Below, piece by piece: positions 1 to 8,120 of a DNA stretch of 64,000 bases. Where the stretch lies: NCBI GenBank assembly GCA_900317125.1, contig ONFR01000003.1:186001-250000 (forward strand), given 5' to 3'. The notes beneath the pieces are model-generated. The model did not search any database. It was not told the DNA's origin and saw only the letters and a list, made by a program, of their open reading frames with translations. Position 1 is the first letter of the stretch. Each line of letters opens with the position of its first letter. The position numbers and the translations under genes were made by a program. The stretch is from an uncultured Bacteroidales bacterium (lineage in GTDB: Bacteria; Bacteroidota; Bacteroidia; Bacteroidales; P3).

Positions 1-85
1 TCATCGACGGAATAGCAAGACGGAACACCAGTCGGGGAACTGGCGTTTCGGTCATTTCGCGGCGCTTGCTATCCAAATCGGCCAT
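1..85 (-). CDS. MATE-family efflux transporter, N-terminal fragment (runs off the window)
   Basis: An ATG at 85 opens a frame with no stop for 28 codons to the left edge. The peptide begins MADLDSKRREMTETPVPRLV and continues with FRLAIPSM. The pattern of a short charged leader, then T-x-P-(V/I)-x-x-L then a hydrophobic helix with AIP resembles the start of MATE (NorM/DinF-like) multidrug antiporters. Only the first 28 residues are visible, so the family call rests on a short motif and could be wrong. Confidence 0.45.
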   Translation of the reverse strand, partial: MADLDSKRREMTETPVPRLVFRLAIPSM

Positions 86-90
86 GGAGA

Positions 91-127
91 GATTGAAAAT
101 TGAAAAATGAAAGTTGAAAATTGAAAC
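91..127. repeat. Short-word AT-rich repeat (TTGAAAA words)
   Basis: Tandem variants of ATTGAAAA and AGTTGAAAA directly upstream of the MATE-like gene. They belong to the same class of reiterated-word spacer seen at 40729 and 41154. No coding potential is seen. Confidence 0.5.
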
Positions 128-177
128 CTTGCAGGGGACAGGTAAATCATATTCCCCCAGTAATACCATTTTTCGCC

Positions 178-300
178 AGGGGGCTTCTTTTAATCACCCC
201 CTTGAAGGTGAGATATGAATAACACCGTAATCAGGGCGGTGATTGTCTGAGGCAACGGAGTACGTCCCGACAGGGAGGCGACATAAGTACTGATAAGTAT
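178..300. repeat. Dispersed structured spacer element, copy A
   Basis: The stretch holds a CTTCT-TTA-AATCACC segment, a CACC/GGTG hairpin, the word TAACACCGTA, a GCGGTGATTGTC segment and GTCCCGA. The same ordered words recur at 29338 to 29480. It is noncoding in all frames. It could be a decayed mobile-element end or a small structured RNA; function is unknown. Confidence 0.45.
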
Positions 301-330
301 AACCTGCCACCATGGATTCGCTAAAAAATA

Positions 331-393
331 AAAAGTGAAAAGTGAAACCTCACAGGGGTGGATATTACCCCTATCATTTCACTTTTCACTTTT
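331..393. terminator. Long bidirectional hairpin made of GTGAAAA words
   Basis: AAAAGTGAAAAGTGAAA at 331 to 347 is the exact reverse complement of 377 to 393. An inner stem AGGGGT (354 to 359) pairs with ACCCCT (367 to 372). It lies just downstream of the C69 peptidase stop on the minus strand and probably terminates that operon. Confidence 0.65.
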
Positions 394-408
394 CACATTT
401 CACTTTAC

Positions 409-2013
409 TTAGAATCCCATGCCGAACATGTTCCAGTATTTGGCTTCGAGTTGGCTCCAGGCAAAGGAGGTGTTCTCGTACTGGTCGCGGGTGAAGCCGT
501 TGAGGGTGGCACGCATGTCGTCGATACGGCCGAGGCGGTCGAGACGGGTGGCCTCGCGCTCGATGGCTTCGAGGCTGTTGAAGACGTTATCCTCCAGACG
601 TTGCAGCTCCTTGTTCATCGAGCCTTTGGTACGCTGCCAAGCCACGGTGGCCAGCTTGTTGGCACGACGGTATTTCCACAGGATGGCATCGGGGTTGTAT
701 TCTTTCTGGCCGCAGATGCTGTAGGGCTGGGGCAGTTCGCTGCCACCGCAGAAGATGGGGACGCGAGGCGACTGGCCAGGGTTGTCGACGGACATCCAGC
801 AGATGCCGCCCACGCAGTCGGGCATCCAGTCGCGCAACTGGGAGACAAACGAATAGGAGCACCAAGCCACGCTAACCGTGCGGCGGAATTCAATCGTGCC
901 GGGGGCAATGGTGTTGAGGGTGCGCTGCATGGCCGAGCTGAGCCATGGGTTGGCGATGGGGCTGATGATGGTGTCGGTATGCTCTTTTCCGTTCTTGTCT
1001 TTCTGGGTGACAGGCATACGCACATTTTTGCACATGTCCATATCGGTGCCTTCGTAGGTGCTGCGCAGCAGCTCCATCACCTTGCGTACATCCACGTTGC
1101 GGTCGGGACGGACGGAGAAAGGCAGCTCGGTGGTGTCCATGGTCAGTTCCATCGAGGGGGCCAGGGCGTTGAGGATGAAATATTCGCGTTCGCGGAAGTT
1201 CTTGCCGTTGGCGTAACTGCTGTTGAAGGCTTTCCAGAAGATAAATTCACCCTTGCCGTCCCACAGGCCATAACGGCGGGCGACAGCCTCGATATTGTCC
1301 GAGCACATGAAGTATTCGGTGTTGGCACGTTGCAGCCGACCGATGCGGGGGATGTTGCAGCTGACGCCCACATGGTCGTCCGGGATGCGTTGAGCAGCCC
1401 ACACGCCACCGATGTTGTCCTTGCCTTCGCCCAGAATCTCCATCTGCCACACCTCTTTGGGGTCGGCAATAGTAATGCACTCGCCACCGTCGGCATAGCC
1501 GTAGACCTTCACCAGGCCGCCAATCAGGCGGATGGCCTCGCGGGCGGTGGTGCAGCGTTGCAGGGCTACACGTTCCAGCTCCTCGATAAGGAACATACCG
1601 GCGGGATTGCGCAGGGTGTCGGGACCACCGAACGTGCTCTCGCCGATGGACAACTGATGCTCATTGAGACAGGGGTATGCCGTGTTGAGGTAGGCATAGG
1701 TGTGTGCAGCTTCGGGGATGGCACCCACAAGCTTCACGCCGGTAGTGTCACCAAGGAACGTGGTGTGCAACGTACCTTTGTACACGGGGTGAACGGTTCC
1801 GGGTTCATGGTCGGCGGCGGGTTCCATGTGCATCCAGGTGCGGTAGCGACCGTCGCAGGTGTGCGACGTGATGACGCTGCCGTCGCGTGAAGCACGTTTG
1901 CCCACCATGATGCTGGTGCAGCTCTGCCCGTCAAACTCGGGTTGGCTCAGCTCCTGACCTGTCGTTGCGAAGGCCAGGGCAGTCAAGACAATCGTAAATA
2001 AAAACTTCTTCAT
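409..2013 (-). CDS. C69-family (U34) dipeptidase, secreted
   Basis: 534 residues. A signal peptide (about 1 to 19) precedes the segment GQSCTSIMVGKRASRDGSVI, in which Cys32 is the expected N-terminal nucleophile of the Ntn-hydrolase fold of peptidase family C69 (PF03577) exposed by processing. The length and motifs such as NPAGMF and a later NPWLSS fit the dipeptidase A/PepD-type proteins of Bacteroidales. These enzymes hydrolyse dipeptides; here it probably acts in the periplasm. It is the last gene of the minus-strand run that begins with the MurL-like gene, 27 bases after the M20 gene, and is followed by a strong hairpin. Placement next to peptidoglycan-precursor genes suggests, but does not prove, a role in peptide recycling. 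Confidence 0.88.
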   Translation of the reverse strand: MKKFLFTIVLTALAFATTGQELSQPEFDGQSCTSIMVGKRASRDGSVITSHTCDGRYRTWMHMEPAADHEPGTVHPVYKGTLHTTFLGDTTGVKLVGAIPEAAHTYAYLNTAYPCLNEHQLSIGESTFGGPDTLRNPAGMFLIEELERVALQRCTTAREAIRLIGGLVKVYGYADGGECITIADPKEVWQMEILGEGKDNIGGVWAAQRIPDDHVGVSCNIPRIGRLQRANTEYFMCSDNIEAVARRYGLWDGKGEFIFWKAFNSSYANGKNFREREYFILNALAPSMELTMDTTELPFSVRPDRNVDVRKVMELLRSTYEGTDMDMCKNVRMPVTQKDKNGKEHTDTIISPIANPWLSSAMQRTLNTIAPGTIEFRRTVSVAWCSYSFVSQLRDWMPDCVGGICWMSVDNPGQSPRVPIFCGGSELPQPYSICGQKEYNPDAILWKYRRANKLATVAWQRTKGSMNKELQRLEDNVFNSLEAIEREATRLDRLGRIDDMRATLNGFTRDQYENTSFAWSQLEAKYWNMFGMGF

Positions 2014-2040
2014 AGTGTTCTCGTATTATATTATTATGTT

Positions 2041-3135
2041 TTACAATTCGGTGTTTGTTGAAAAATGGGATATGATATTCATGAGTATATCAGCGGCGGG
2101 CTTGATGAGCGCGTCGGGGAAGTTATAGTCGGGATGGTGCAACTCGGGCTGTTTCTCGCCCGAGCCGATGCCGAACATGGCACCGGGGAAGAGCTGCAGG
2201 TAGTTGGCAAAATCTTCCGACCAGCGGAAAGGGGTGAGGACGTGACGTTGTCGACAGGTGCAGTGTTGTTCGACAAATTCCACCAGTGTGGAATTGTTCT
2301 CGGTGGCGAGGAATGGGTCTCTTAATGTTTGAGCGACCTGCAAATGATGACGGGCGGCAGTTTGGTTGACGATGTCGTTGGCCTCGGCCAAGAGCTGCTG
2401 CATCGAGCTGTTGGTGAAGGCACGCAGGGTGAACATGATGTCGGCCTGTCCTGCCGAAGTGCCGAAAGCTTCTTCGCCAAGTCGGACGCAGATAAGCGTG
2501 CTCTGTTTGAAATGGTCAGTGTCGGTATCGGTACTGTTGAGGCGGTTGAATGATTGGATGATTTCGGCAACAGCCAGTCCAGGATTGAGACCCTTCTCCG
2601 GAGTCGAGGCATGGGTGTTGCGGCCGGTGAGGCGGTAGATGACCCCGGTCGAGGCTGCAGCGAAAGTGTGGTAGTTAAGGACAACAGTGCCCAGCGGGAA
2701 CCCCGGCAGATTGTGGAAGCCGTAGATGGCTTTGATGTTGTATTGCTGTAATATCCCTGCGTCGATGATTTTCTGCGAACCCGTTCCAGTCTCTTCTTCG
2801 GGTTGGAAGACAAGGATGATGTTAATGCTGTTGAACGACTGAGGGTATTTGTCGCTTATCTGTTCGGCCAGCTGCAGGAGGATGGTGGTATGGCCGTCGT
2901 GTCCGCAACGGTGGCCGATGGGCAGGGCGTCGATGTCGCCACGCACAGCGATGGTAGGGCGGCTAGGCTCCTTGCCCCATATTGCCACGACACCGAAGCC
3001 GCCTACATGGGTGAATACAGCGTCGGGGTGGCAGGCGTTGAGTTGGCGCACTATGAGGTCGTGGGCGTAGTGTTCATCGCCCGAAATGCCCGGATGGCAG
3101 TGGAGGTCTTGGCGTATGGAAGCGAAGTCGGTCAT
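2041..3135 (-). CDS. M20-family amidohydrolase (M20D-like)
   Basis: 364 residues. It shows the M20D pattern: RQDLHCHPG near the N terminus, RGDIDALPIGHRCGHDGHT (metal-binding Cys/His segment, about 65 to 83) and FQPEEETGTGS (catalytic Glu). The family removes acyl groups from amino acids or cleaves small peptides using two metal ions. There is no signal peptide, so the enzyme is cytoplasmic. Its ATG overlaps the stop of the MurD-like gene by four bases (ATGA), so the two are translationally coupled. The substrate cannot be told from the sequence; the context makes an N-acyl amino acid or a muropeptide-derived compound plausible. Confidence 0.85.
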   Translation of the reverse strand: MTDFASIRQDLHCHPGISGDEHYAHDLIVRQLNACHPDAVFTHVGGFGVVAIWGKEPSRPTIAVRGDIDALPIGHRCGHDGHTTILLQLAEQISDKYPQSFNSINIILVFQPEEETGTGSQKIIDAGILQQYNIKAIYGFHNLPGFPLGTVVLNYHTFAAASTGVIYRLTGRNTHASTPEKGLNPGLAVAEIIQSFNRLNSTDTDTDHFKQSTLICVRLGEEAFGTSAGQADIMFTLRAFTNSSMQQLLAEANDIVNQTAARHHLQVAQTLRDPFLATENNSTLVEFVEQHCTCRQRHVLTPFRWSEDFANYLQLFPGAMFGIGSGEKQPELHHPDYNFPDALIKPAADILMNIISHFSTNTEL

Positions 3136-4439
3136 TGTTGCTGCATGATTAGTTCCTTATAAGTATTGCCGCGGTGCTCGAAGTTCTTGAAACTGTCGTA
3201 ACTGGCGGCAGCGGGCGAGAGCAGGCAGATGGTGTTGCGGCGGGTGTGGCGATAGCACCAGGCAACGATCCTTGCGTAGTCGTTTTCGACCAACAGGCTC
3301 TTCCCTTCAAGCGGGCTGGGCGAGAGGTGCTCCCATTCCTGTTTCATCCGCTCACCCGCCTTGCCGACAAAGACAATATTGTCTATCCCATTGGGGGTGG
3401 AAAGATAAATGGCAAGCGGGCTGTAGTCTATCCCCCTGTCGAAACCGCCCAGAATCAGGGTGCTGGTTTGCGGTAGCGCCTGCAAGGCCGCAATGGTGGC
3501 TTCGGGGATGGTGCTGATAGAGTCGTTGTAGAAGGTGATGCCGTGGAAGGTGCCGACAAGTTCGAGCCGGTGCGGGAGACCGTGGAAGGAGGCAAGGGCT
3601 TGGGCAAACTGCTGTGGCTGGATGCCCATGAGTTGGGTGGCTTGGCACGCAACAAATATGTTGCTTAGGTTGTGGTTGCCCTGCAAGGATGTGGGCAGGG
3701 TCGCTATGTCGGAGTGGAGTGCTTGGTCGATAGAGTAGGGGTGGAGTGTAGAGCTGACTTTGGGGGACAACTCCTTGGCAAGAAGGTTCAGGTCGGGGCT
3801 GTCGGTACAATAGAAACAATGGTCGCCGGTTTGCTGGCGCAGCATCATCTGCATCTTCGCCATTTGGTAATCGAGGTAACTGTGGTAGTGGTCGAGGTGT
3901 TCTTGGTAAAGATTGAGAATGATGCCGATATGGGGAGCGCGATGGATGTTTTCGAGTTGGTGGCAAGAGAATTCGGCAACCACAACGGTGTCGTGGGCGA
4001 TTTGGGGGAGGATGTCGAAGAGCGGGATGCCCATGTTGCCGGCAAGAATGACTTTCCGTGTGTCGGCAAAGGTGGTTTTGAGGACGTGGAAGATGAGCGT
4101 GGTGGTGGTGCTTTTGCCTTTAGTGCCAGTGACGGCAATGGTTTGGTCACCGTAGATTTGGAGGAAAAGGTCGGTCTGCGAGGTGATTGTTTCGGGGTTG
4201 CAGAGCCCTTCAAGTTTCATGGTGGGGATGCCGGGCGATTTGATGATGAGGTCGTAGGGGTTGTTTTTGGATTCGTCGAGGCATCGGAATATTTCATCAT
4301 CGTTGGCGGCAATGGTGACGACGGCAGAAGGCACATATTGCTCGATGAGAGCGTGGGTGCTTTTGCCCTCACGGCCATATCCGGCAATGAGGATGCGGCG
4401 GTTGGCCAAAAGGTCGTCAAGTTGTTGCTGCCTGTACAT
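3132..4439 (-). CDS. murD2: Mur ligase of MurD type, probably MurD2 (UDP-MurNAc-L-Ala--L-Glu ligase)
   Basis: 435 residues, the usual MurD length. A Rossmann-like N terminus (IAGYGREGKST) is followed by the ATP loop GTKGKST (105 to 111), an EHLDHY segment (about 180 to 185) and NDSISTIPEAT (305 to 315) where MurD enzymes usually have a NDSKATN-type motif. The gene overlaps the upstream MurL-like gene by 23 bases. In Xanthomonas oryzae, MurD2 adds L-Glu to UDP-MurNAc-L-Ala and MurL then inverts it to D-Glu; the same pairing is inferred here. It is not in a dcw division cluster, which argues for a second or variant MurD. An ordinary D-Glu-adding MurD remains possible. Confidence 0.75.
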   Translation of the reverse strand: MYRQQQLDDLLANRRILIAGYGREGKSTHALIEQYVPSAVVTIAANDDEIFRCLDESKNNPYDLIIKSPGIPTMKLEGLCNPETITSQTDLFLQIYGDQTIAVTGTKGKSTTTTLIFHVLKTTFADTRKVILAGNMGIPLFDILPQIAHDTVVVAEFSCHQLENIHRAPHIGIILNLYQEHLDHYHSYLDYQMAKMQMMLRQQTGDHCFYCTDSPDLNLLAKELSPKVSSTLHPYSIDQALHSDIATLPTSLQGNHNLSNIFVACQATQLMGIQPQQFAQALASFHGLPHRLELVGTFHGITFYNDSISTIPEATIAALQALPQTSTLILGGFDRGIDYSPLAIYLSTPNGIDNIVFVGKAGERMKQEWEHLSPSPLEGKSLLVENDYARIVAWCYRHTRRNTICLLSPAAASYDSFKNFEHRGNTYKELIMQQQ

Positions 4440-5805
4440 TTTTTTGCAAAAGATTGATTAAGGATGGGGTGAGATTGTGGTCGGGAAGGAGTTGGGAGAG
4501 AATGGCAGGGTGGGAAGGATTAGGGGAGTAGTTGCGCAGGAGAGTGGGACGTTGGTCTGGATACCAGCGGTTGAGGGTGAGGCACAGCGCGGTGTTCACT
4601 TCGTCGATGGTGCCGACACATTCAAAGGGTTTAGTTTCAGCCTGCCCCGTGAGTTCCAAAAGAAAATGCTGCATGTCGGGGTCGTCGAGCATGTTCTTGC
4701 CGAAAATGGCGTTGAGTTGCTGCGGGGCAATAAAAGGGGAAAGGATGATGTAGGCAAAGAGGCATTTGGCACACTTGCCGCACCAGATGTCCTGTTTGCT
4801 GCCGGCATTGCAGCTGCGGAAAACGCTGAAGTATTGGCTGTAGCGGCTGAAGAGCATGGCAATCTGCAATTCGGAGAGAGGGCGGAGGAAACTGAAATAG
4901 TTATAGGCTGGGGAGATGAACTCAGACACATATTGGCGGAAATCGTTCTCGAACTCGAGGCTTTTGGAGTATTGGTGGTTGATGCCTGTACCCACAACGG
5001 TTGATTCGTTGGCGCTGCTCTCGTTCGAGAGGGCGACATTGGGGATTCCGCTCAGTTGGGCAGCCAGCAGGGTATAGAACGCAAGCATGGCGCTGAAAGG
5101 GGTATGGCCGTTGAGGTAGCCTTGGCTGTTGAGGTCAAGGAGGAGGGGGTGGATGGAACGTTGGATGACAAGAACCTCGTCCATCGCATAGCCTGCGGCC
5201 TGGATGCATCCAACGGTGGCCCCCCGTGGGTTCATGATGAGGGGGACGGGTCGATGCTGTGGGAGGTTATTTGCCGGGGTCAGTGAAGAGAGTAGCTCCA
5301 AGGTGACCACGGAGTCTTTGCCTCCCCCGATAGGGACAAGGTGGTTGCTTGGGTATTGAAAAACCGGGTGAATGGGGCGGCAGGGGAATTCTGTTTCTTC
5401 ACAACTGTTGATTTGCAGGAAGTCGTCGAGGGTGGCATGGATGCCGTTGATATAGAAGAATTCGCCCAGGCCGTTGAAGTAAAGCTTTTTCCAGAAGAGA
5501 ATCTGGCTTTCGGAAAGGTGACCGCACCGGACAGTAACGACAGGAGGACAGATACATTTCCAGTAGCTGATAAGTTCTATCATTCCGATGTTGAACACCA
5601 GGGTATTAAGGATGTCGTCAGGCTGGTCAAAACAGAGAAAATTGCGCCGAGGGATGACTGCCGAAGGGGTGAAGACGAAGCTGTCGCCTATACGGAAGGT
5701 AAAAACGATGTGCAGCCCGTCGGACTGCACATCGTATCCATAACGTTCGTAGACAAACTCGGGGTATGCCTTGCGGAAAGAATCGTATATACTCTGATTC
5801 GACAT
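4417..5805 (-). CDS. murL: MurL-like UDP-MurNAc-L-Ala-L-Glu epimerase
   Basis: About 462 residues from the ATG at 5805 (MSNQSIYDSF); an ATG at 5826 is also in frame, 15 bases after the upstream stop. A PP-loop-like motif PIGGGKDSVV (GGGKDS, residues 167 to 172 counted from the 5826 start) and a C-terminal CGKCAKC cluster (349 to 355) are visible. Length, the GGGKDS loop and direct coupling to a MurD-type gene match MurL, which uses ATP to epimerise the terminal L-Glu of the muropeptide nucleotide to D-Glu. The family call is from memory of those features, not from a search. Alternative: another PP-loop ATP pyrophosphatase, for example a tRNA-modifying or amide-forming enzyme. Confidence 0.72.
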   Translation of the reverse strand: MSNQSIYDSFRKAYPEFVYERYGYDVQSDGLHIVFTFRIGDSFVFTPSAVIPRRNFLCFDQPDDILNTLVFNIGMIELISYWKCICPPVVTVRCGHLSESQILFWKKLYFNGLGEFFYINGIHATLDDFLQINSCEETEFPCRPIHPVFQYPSNHLVPIGGGKDSVVTLELLSSLTPANNLPQHRPVPLIMNPRGATVGCIQAAGYAMDEVLVIQRSIHPLLLDLNSQGYLNGHTPFSAMLAFYTLLAAQLSGIPNVALSNESSANESTVVGTGINHQYSKSLEFENDFRQYVSEFISPAYNYFSFLRPLSELQIAMLFSRYSQYFSVFRSCNAGSKQDIWCGKCAKCLFAYIILSPFIAPQQLNAIFGKNMLDDPDMQHFLLELTGQAETKPFECVGTIDEVNTALCLTLNRWYPDQRPTLLRNYSPNPSHPAILSQLLPDHNLTPSLINLLQKNVQAATT

Positions 5806-5841
5806 TATTACTGTTCCGGGCGGCAAAGCGTGAGGCCGTGA

Positions 5842-7212
5842 TTATTTCAACTTAAACTCGGTCACCCCGATCAGGTTGCCATTGGCATAGAGGCTGAGAC
5901 GATACACGCCGGATTCCAGCTCCATCTGGTCGTCGCAGCTCCAGCTCATGTCGAAGGGGCGGGTCTGGCCGGTGAACTCGTAGGCCTGCACCATTGTGTA
6001 GGTGGTACGCACACCGTTGGCGTCAAATTTCTGCTCCACGGTACCGTTGTGCAGCACCACATTCGAGGGCGAAGTGATGACAGCATAAAGGGTGATGGTG
6101 CCGGGCTCCACAACGGAGTTGCCCATCAGATAACCCTCAATGCGGAAAGCGTGGGTGGCGGAAGCCCTCGAGGTGGGCTTACCGGTGCCGTTGCTGAGGC
6201 GTTTCAGCGGGGTGACGTTCAACTCGGAAGTGGAGAGGACGGAGGCACGGCTGACCTTGGCGGCCATTTTGGCGTTTTCGACAGCGACATTCTCCACATT
6301 CTTCTTCATGGAGACCACCTCGCTACGAAGGCTGTCGTTCTCGTTCTTGAGGATAATGTTTTCGGCGCGGAGACGCTCCAACTCCTCGTAGTACTCGTCG
6401 CACTGAGCCTGCAGCTGAGCCAGTTTCTTGTTGATGGAACCTTTGGTCTTGGCAATATCAGTCTTGGTCTCGGCAGGGGCTTGGCTCTTCTGCGAAGCCT
6501 CGGCGATGGTGGCCTGTTTGGCAAGTTCTTCTCTCAGACGGTTGATCTCGTTCTGCTGGTTGGCCACCTGGTTCTGCAGCGCAGCAACCTGGGCGGCATA
6601 TTCTGCGTTAGTGGCATTCTCGTTCTCAGCACGCTGTCCCATCAGGTAGGCCACGTGGGCTACCAGCGAGTCGTTGGTGCAGGTGAGGCGCACTTTGTCG
6701 TTGGTGAGGGCAATGATACGGTTCTCCTGCTGTTTCACAAGCATCTGAAGACGGGCAAGAGCCTCCCGGTCAGCATAGTTGTCGGCAGCCTTCAACGCAT
6801 TGAGCTCAGAGGTTTGCTGGTTCAGACGTTCCTGCAGGCGGGCAATCTCGGCTTTGCGGGCAGAGAGCTCGGCATTCAGTTTCTTCAGTTTAGCAGTGTT
6901 GGTCTTCGAACCGGTGCGGTTGCTACGGGTGGTGGCAGTGCCTTTGCCTGCGTTGTTCAACTGGTCAATGAGACGCTGGATTTCGGCAGCCTGGGCTTGA
7001 ATGGAACTGTCCTTAGCGGCAAGTTGGCGGCTGTAGTCGTCGCAGGTGCTCTGCATCTCCTGATACTCCTTCATGATGTCGTTCAGGCGGGTCTGCATTT
7101 CGTTGACGGTGGGTCCGTTTTGGGTGTTTTGGTTGCAGGAAACAAGGCAGCCCGCAGCCATAAATGCAATAGCGGCCACCTTGAAAATAGATACCTTTCT
7201 TATTGTCTTCAT
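5842..7212 (-). CDS. Coiled-coil lipoprotein with C-terminal beta domain
   Basis: 456 residues. The leader ends in a lipobox (AAGCLVSC, Cys about 26), so it is lipid-anchored. Residues about 35 to 320 are Glu/Gln/Lys/Ala-rich heptads typical of a long coiled coil. The last 110 or so residues (from about THAFRIEGYLMG) look like a compact beta-sandwich. No enzymatic motif is seen. It starts behind its own promoter (-7 at 7274 to 7281) and ends 16 bases before the upstream MurL candidate start, so it may be the first gene of that operon. A structural envelope role is an inference. Confidence 0.7.
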   Translation of the reverse strand: MKTIRKVSIFKVAAIAFMAAGCLVSCNQNTQNGPTVNEMQTRLNDIMKEYQEMQSTCDDYSRQLAAKDSSIQAQAAEIQRLIDQLNNAGKGTATTRSNRTGSKTNTAKLKKLNAELSARKAEIARLQERLNQQTSELNALKAADNYADREALARLQMLVKQQENRIIALTNDKVRLTCTNDSLVAHVAYLMGQRAENENATNAEYAAQVAALQNQVANQQNEINRLREELAKQATIAEASQKSQAPAETKTDIAKTKGSINKKLAQLQAQCDEYYEELERLRAENIILKNENDSLRSEVVSMKKNVENVAVENAKMAAKVSRASVLSTSELNVTPLKRLSNGTGKPTSRASATHAFRIEGYLMGNSVVEPGTITLYAVITSPSNVVLHNGTVEQKFDANGVRTTYTMVQAYEFTGQTRPFDMSWSCDDQMELESGVYRLSLYANGNLIGVTEFKLK

Positions 7213-7254
7213 TGTATTTATGTATTTAATTTTCGCTATGTGAAAAATAATTTG

Positions 7255-7281
7255 TACTTTTGTAATCGAAATGCAAAGATA
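7255..7281. promoter_or_regulatory. Divergent Bacteroidales-type promoters
   Basis: TACTTTTG at 7255 to 7262 on the plus strand and TATCTTTG read on the minus strand at 7281 to 7274 both match the TAnnTTTG -7 element. They serve the outer-membrane protein gene (plus) and the coiled-coil lipoprotein gene (minus). Confidence 0.6.
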
Positions 7282-7322
7282 AATCTTTTTTTTTGAATAG
7301 ACAGATTTTCGACAAAAAATTT

Positions 7323-8120
7323 ATGAAACGGTTGTTTTTTGTGTTCCTTTTTGGTGTAGCGCCGTGGCTCGTGGCCAGAGCACAGCAGACTGGAGGTATG
7401 CAGTGGCGATTGGGGCTGGGAAGCGGTCTCGGCGTGGGTGTTTATCGCGATCTGGGAGCCGCACCCGTCGTGTACCGCGGTTTCGAACTCTCGCCTGCTG
7501 TCGCCCTCGAGGCATCTGACGATATGTGGCGTTACGATGGCTCCATTGCCTTGTGTGGAGGTGGATACGGCTATGTGCTCCGTCCCTCTGCCCTTCATAC
7601 ATGGGGAGGTCAACTCGCGGCCGGTTTCGATGTACTCCGGCATTTTGCTGATTGGGGACCGCTGCGGGTATGGGCTGGAGCCGGGGTGGGGGACATGTTC
7701 GACATCCGCTACAACCCCTTGCTCGCCAACGCCTGCGTGGGAATGTCCAATTTCGCGGTGCTCTCACTCTCCACCAGGGCGGAGATGAACGTCCGGCGAT
7801 GGATGTTCTATGGACAGATGTCCGTACTGCCTATGGCGTTGATGCTGCGGCCGGGATTCTCCTATCTGAACAATTACGACCGCGAGATTGCCAACCCCTT
7901 GTCGGCGGCGTTCGACCAATACCACACCTACCTGACTGCTCTGCCCGGCGTGTCGACGCGCTTTGGGGTGGTGAGGTGGTTGAAGAGTGGCAACGGCATC
8001 TCCCTGTCATACGACTGGCATTATCTTACCTCGCGTGTGTCGGGGCGTGAAAATGTGGCACCGTGGCGTATGCAGCAGGCCTCACATGGTTTAACACTTC
8101 AATTACTCTTCAGCTTATGA
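7323..8120 (+). CDS. Putative outer-membrane beta-barrel protein
   Basis: 265 residues from the ATG at 7323, chosen because it begins a clean signal peptide (MKRLFFVFLFGVAPWLVARA, then QQ); an in-frame TTG at 7293 lies too close to the promoter. The mature protein is rich in Gly, Tyr and Trp with alternating hydrophobic strands and ends LTLQLLFSL, with the terminal hydrophobic pattern of an outer-membrane barrel strand. The family is not recognised. Its stop overlaps the start of the S41 lipoprotein by four bases, so the two are coupled. Confidence 0.65.
   Translation: MKRLFFVFLFGVAPWLVARAQQTGGMQWRLGLGSGLGVGVYRDLGAAPVVYRGFELSPAVALEASDDMWRYDGSIALCGGGYGYVLRPSALHTWGGQLAAGFDVLRHFADWGPLRVWAGAGVGDMFDIRYNPLLANACVGMSNFAVLSLSTRAEMNVRRWMFYGQMSVLPMALMLRPGFSYLNNYDREIANPLSAAFDQYHTYLTALPGVSTRFGVVRWLKSGNGISLSYDWHYLTSRVSGRENVAPWRMQQASHGLTLQLLFSL

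Noticed and set aside
358..1890. A long plus-strand frame opposite the C69 peptidase
   Set aside because: It is the antisense shadow of a clear family member and lacks any recognisable domain; GC-rich codons produce many such shadows here.
4417..5826. The PP-loop protein as an asparagine synthetase or GMP synthetase-like enzyme
   Set aside because: It lacks a glutaminase domain and those family motifs, and its overlap with a MurD-type ligase favours MurL.
7293..7322. In-frame TTG start 10 codons upstream of the outer-membrane protein
   Set aside because: The ATG at 7323 starts a clean signal peptide and leaves a normal distance to the -7 box.
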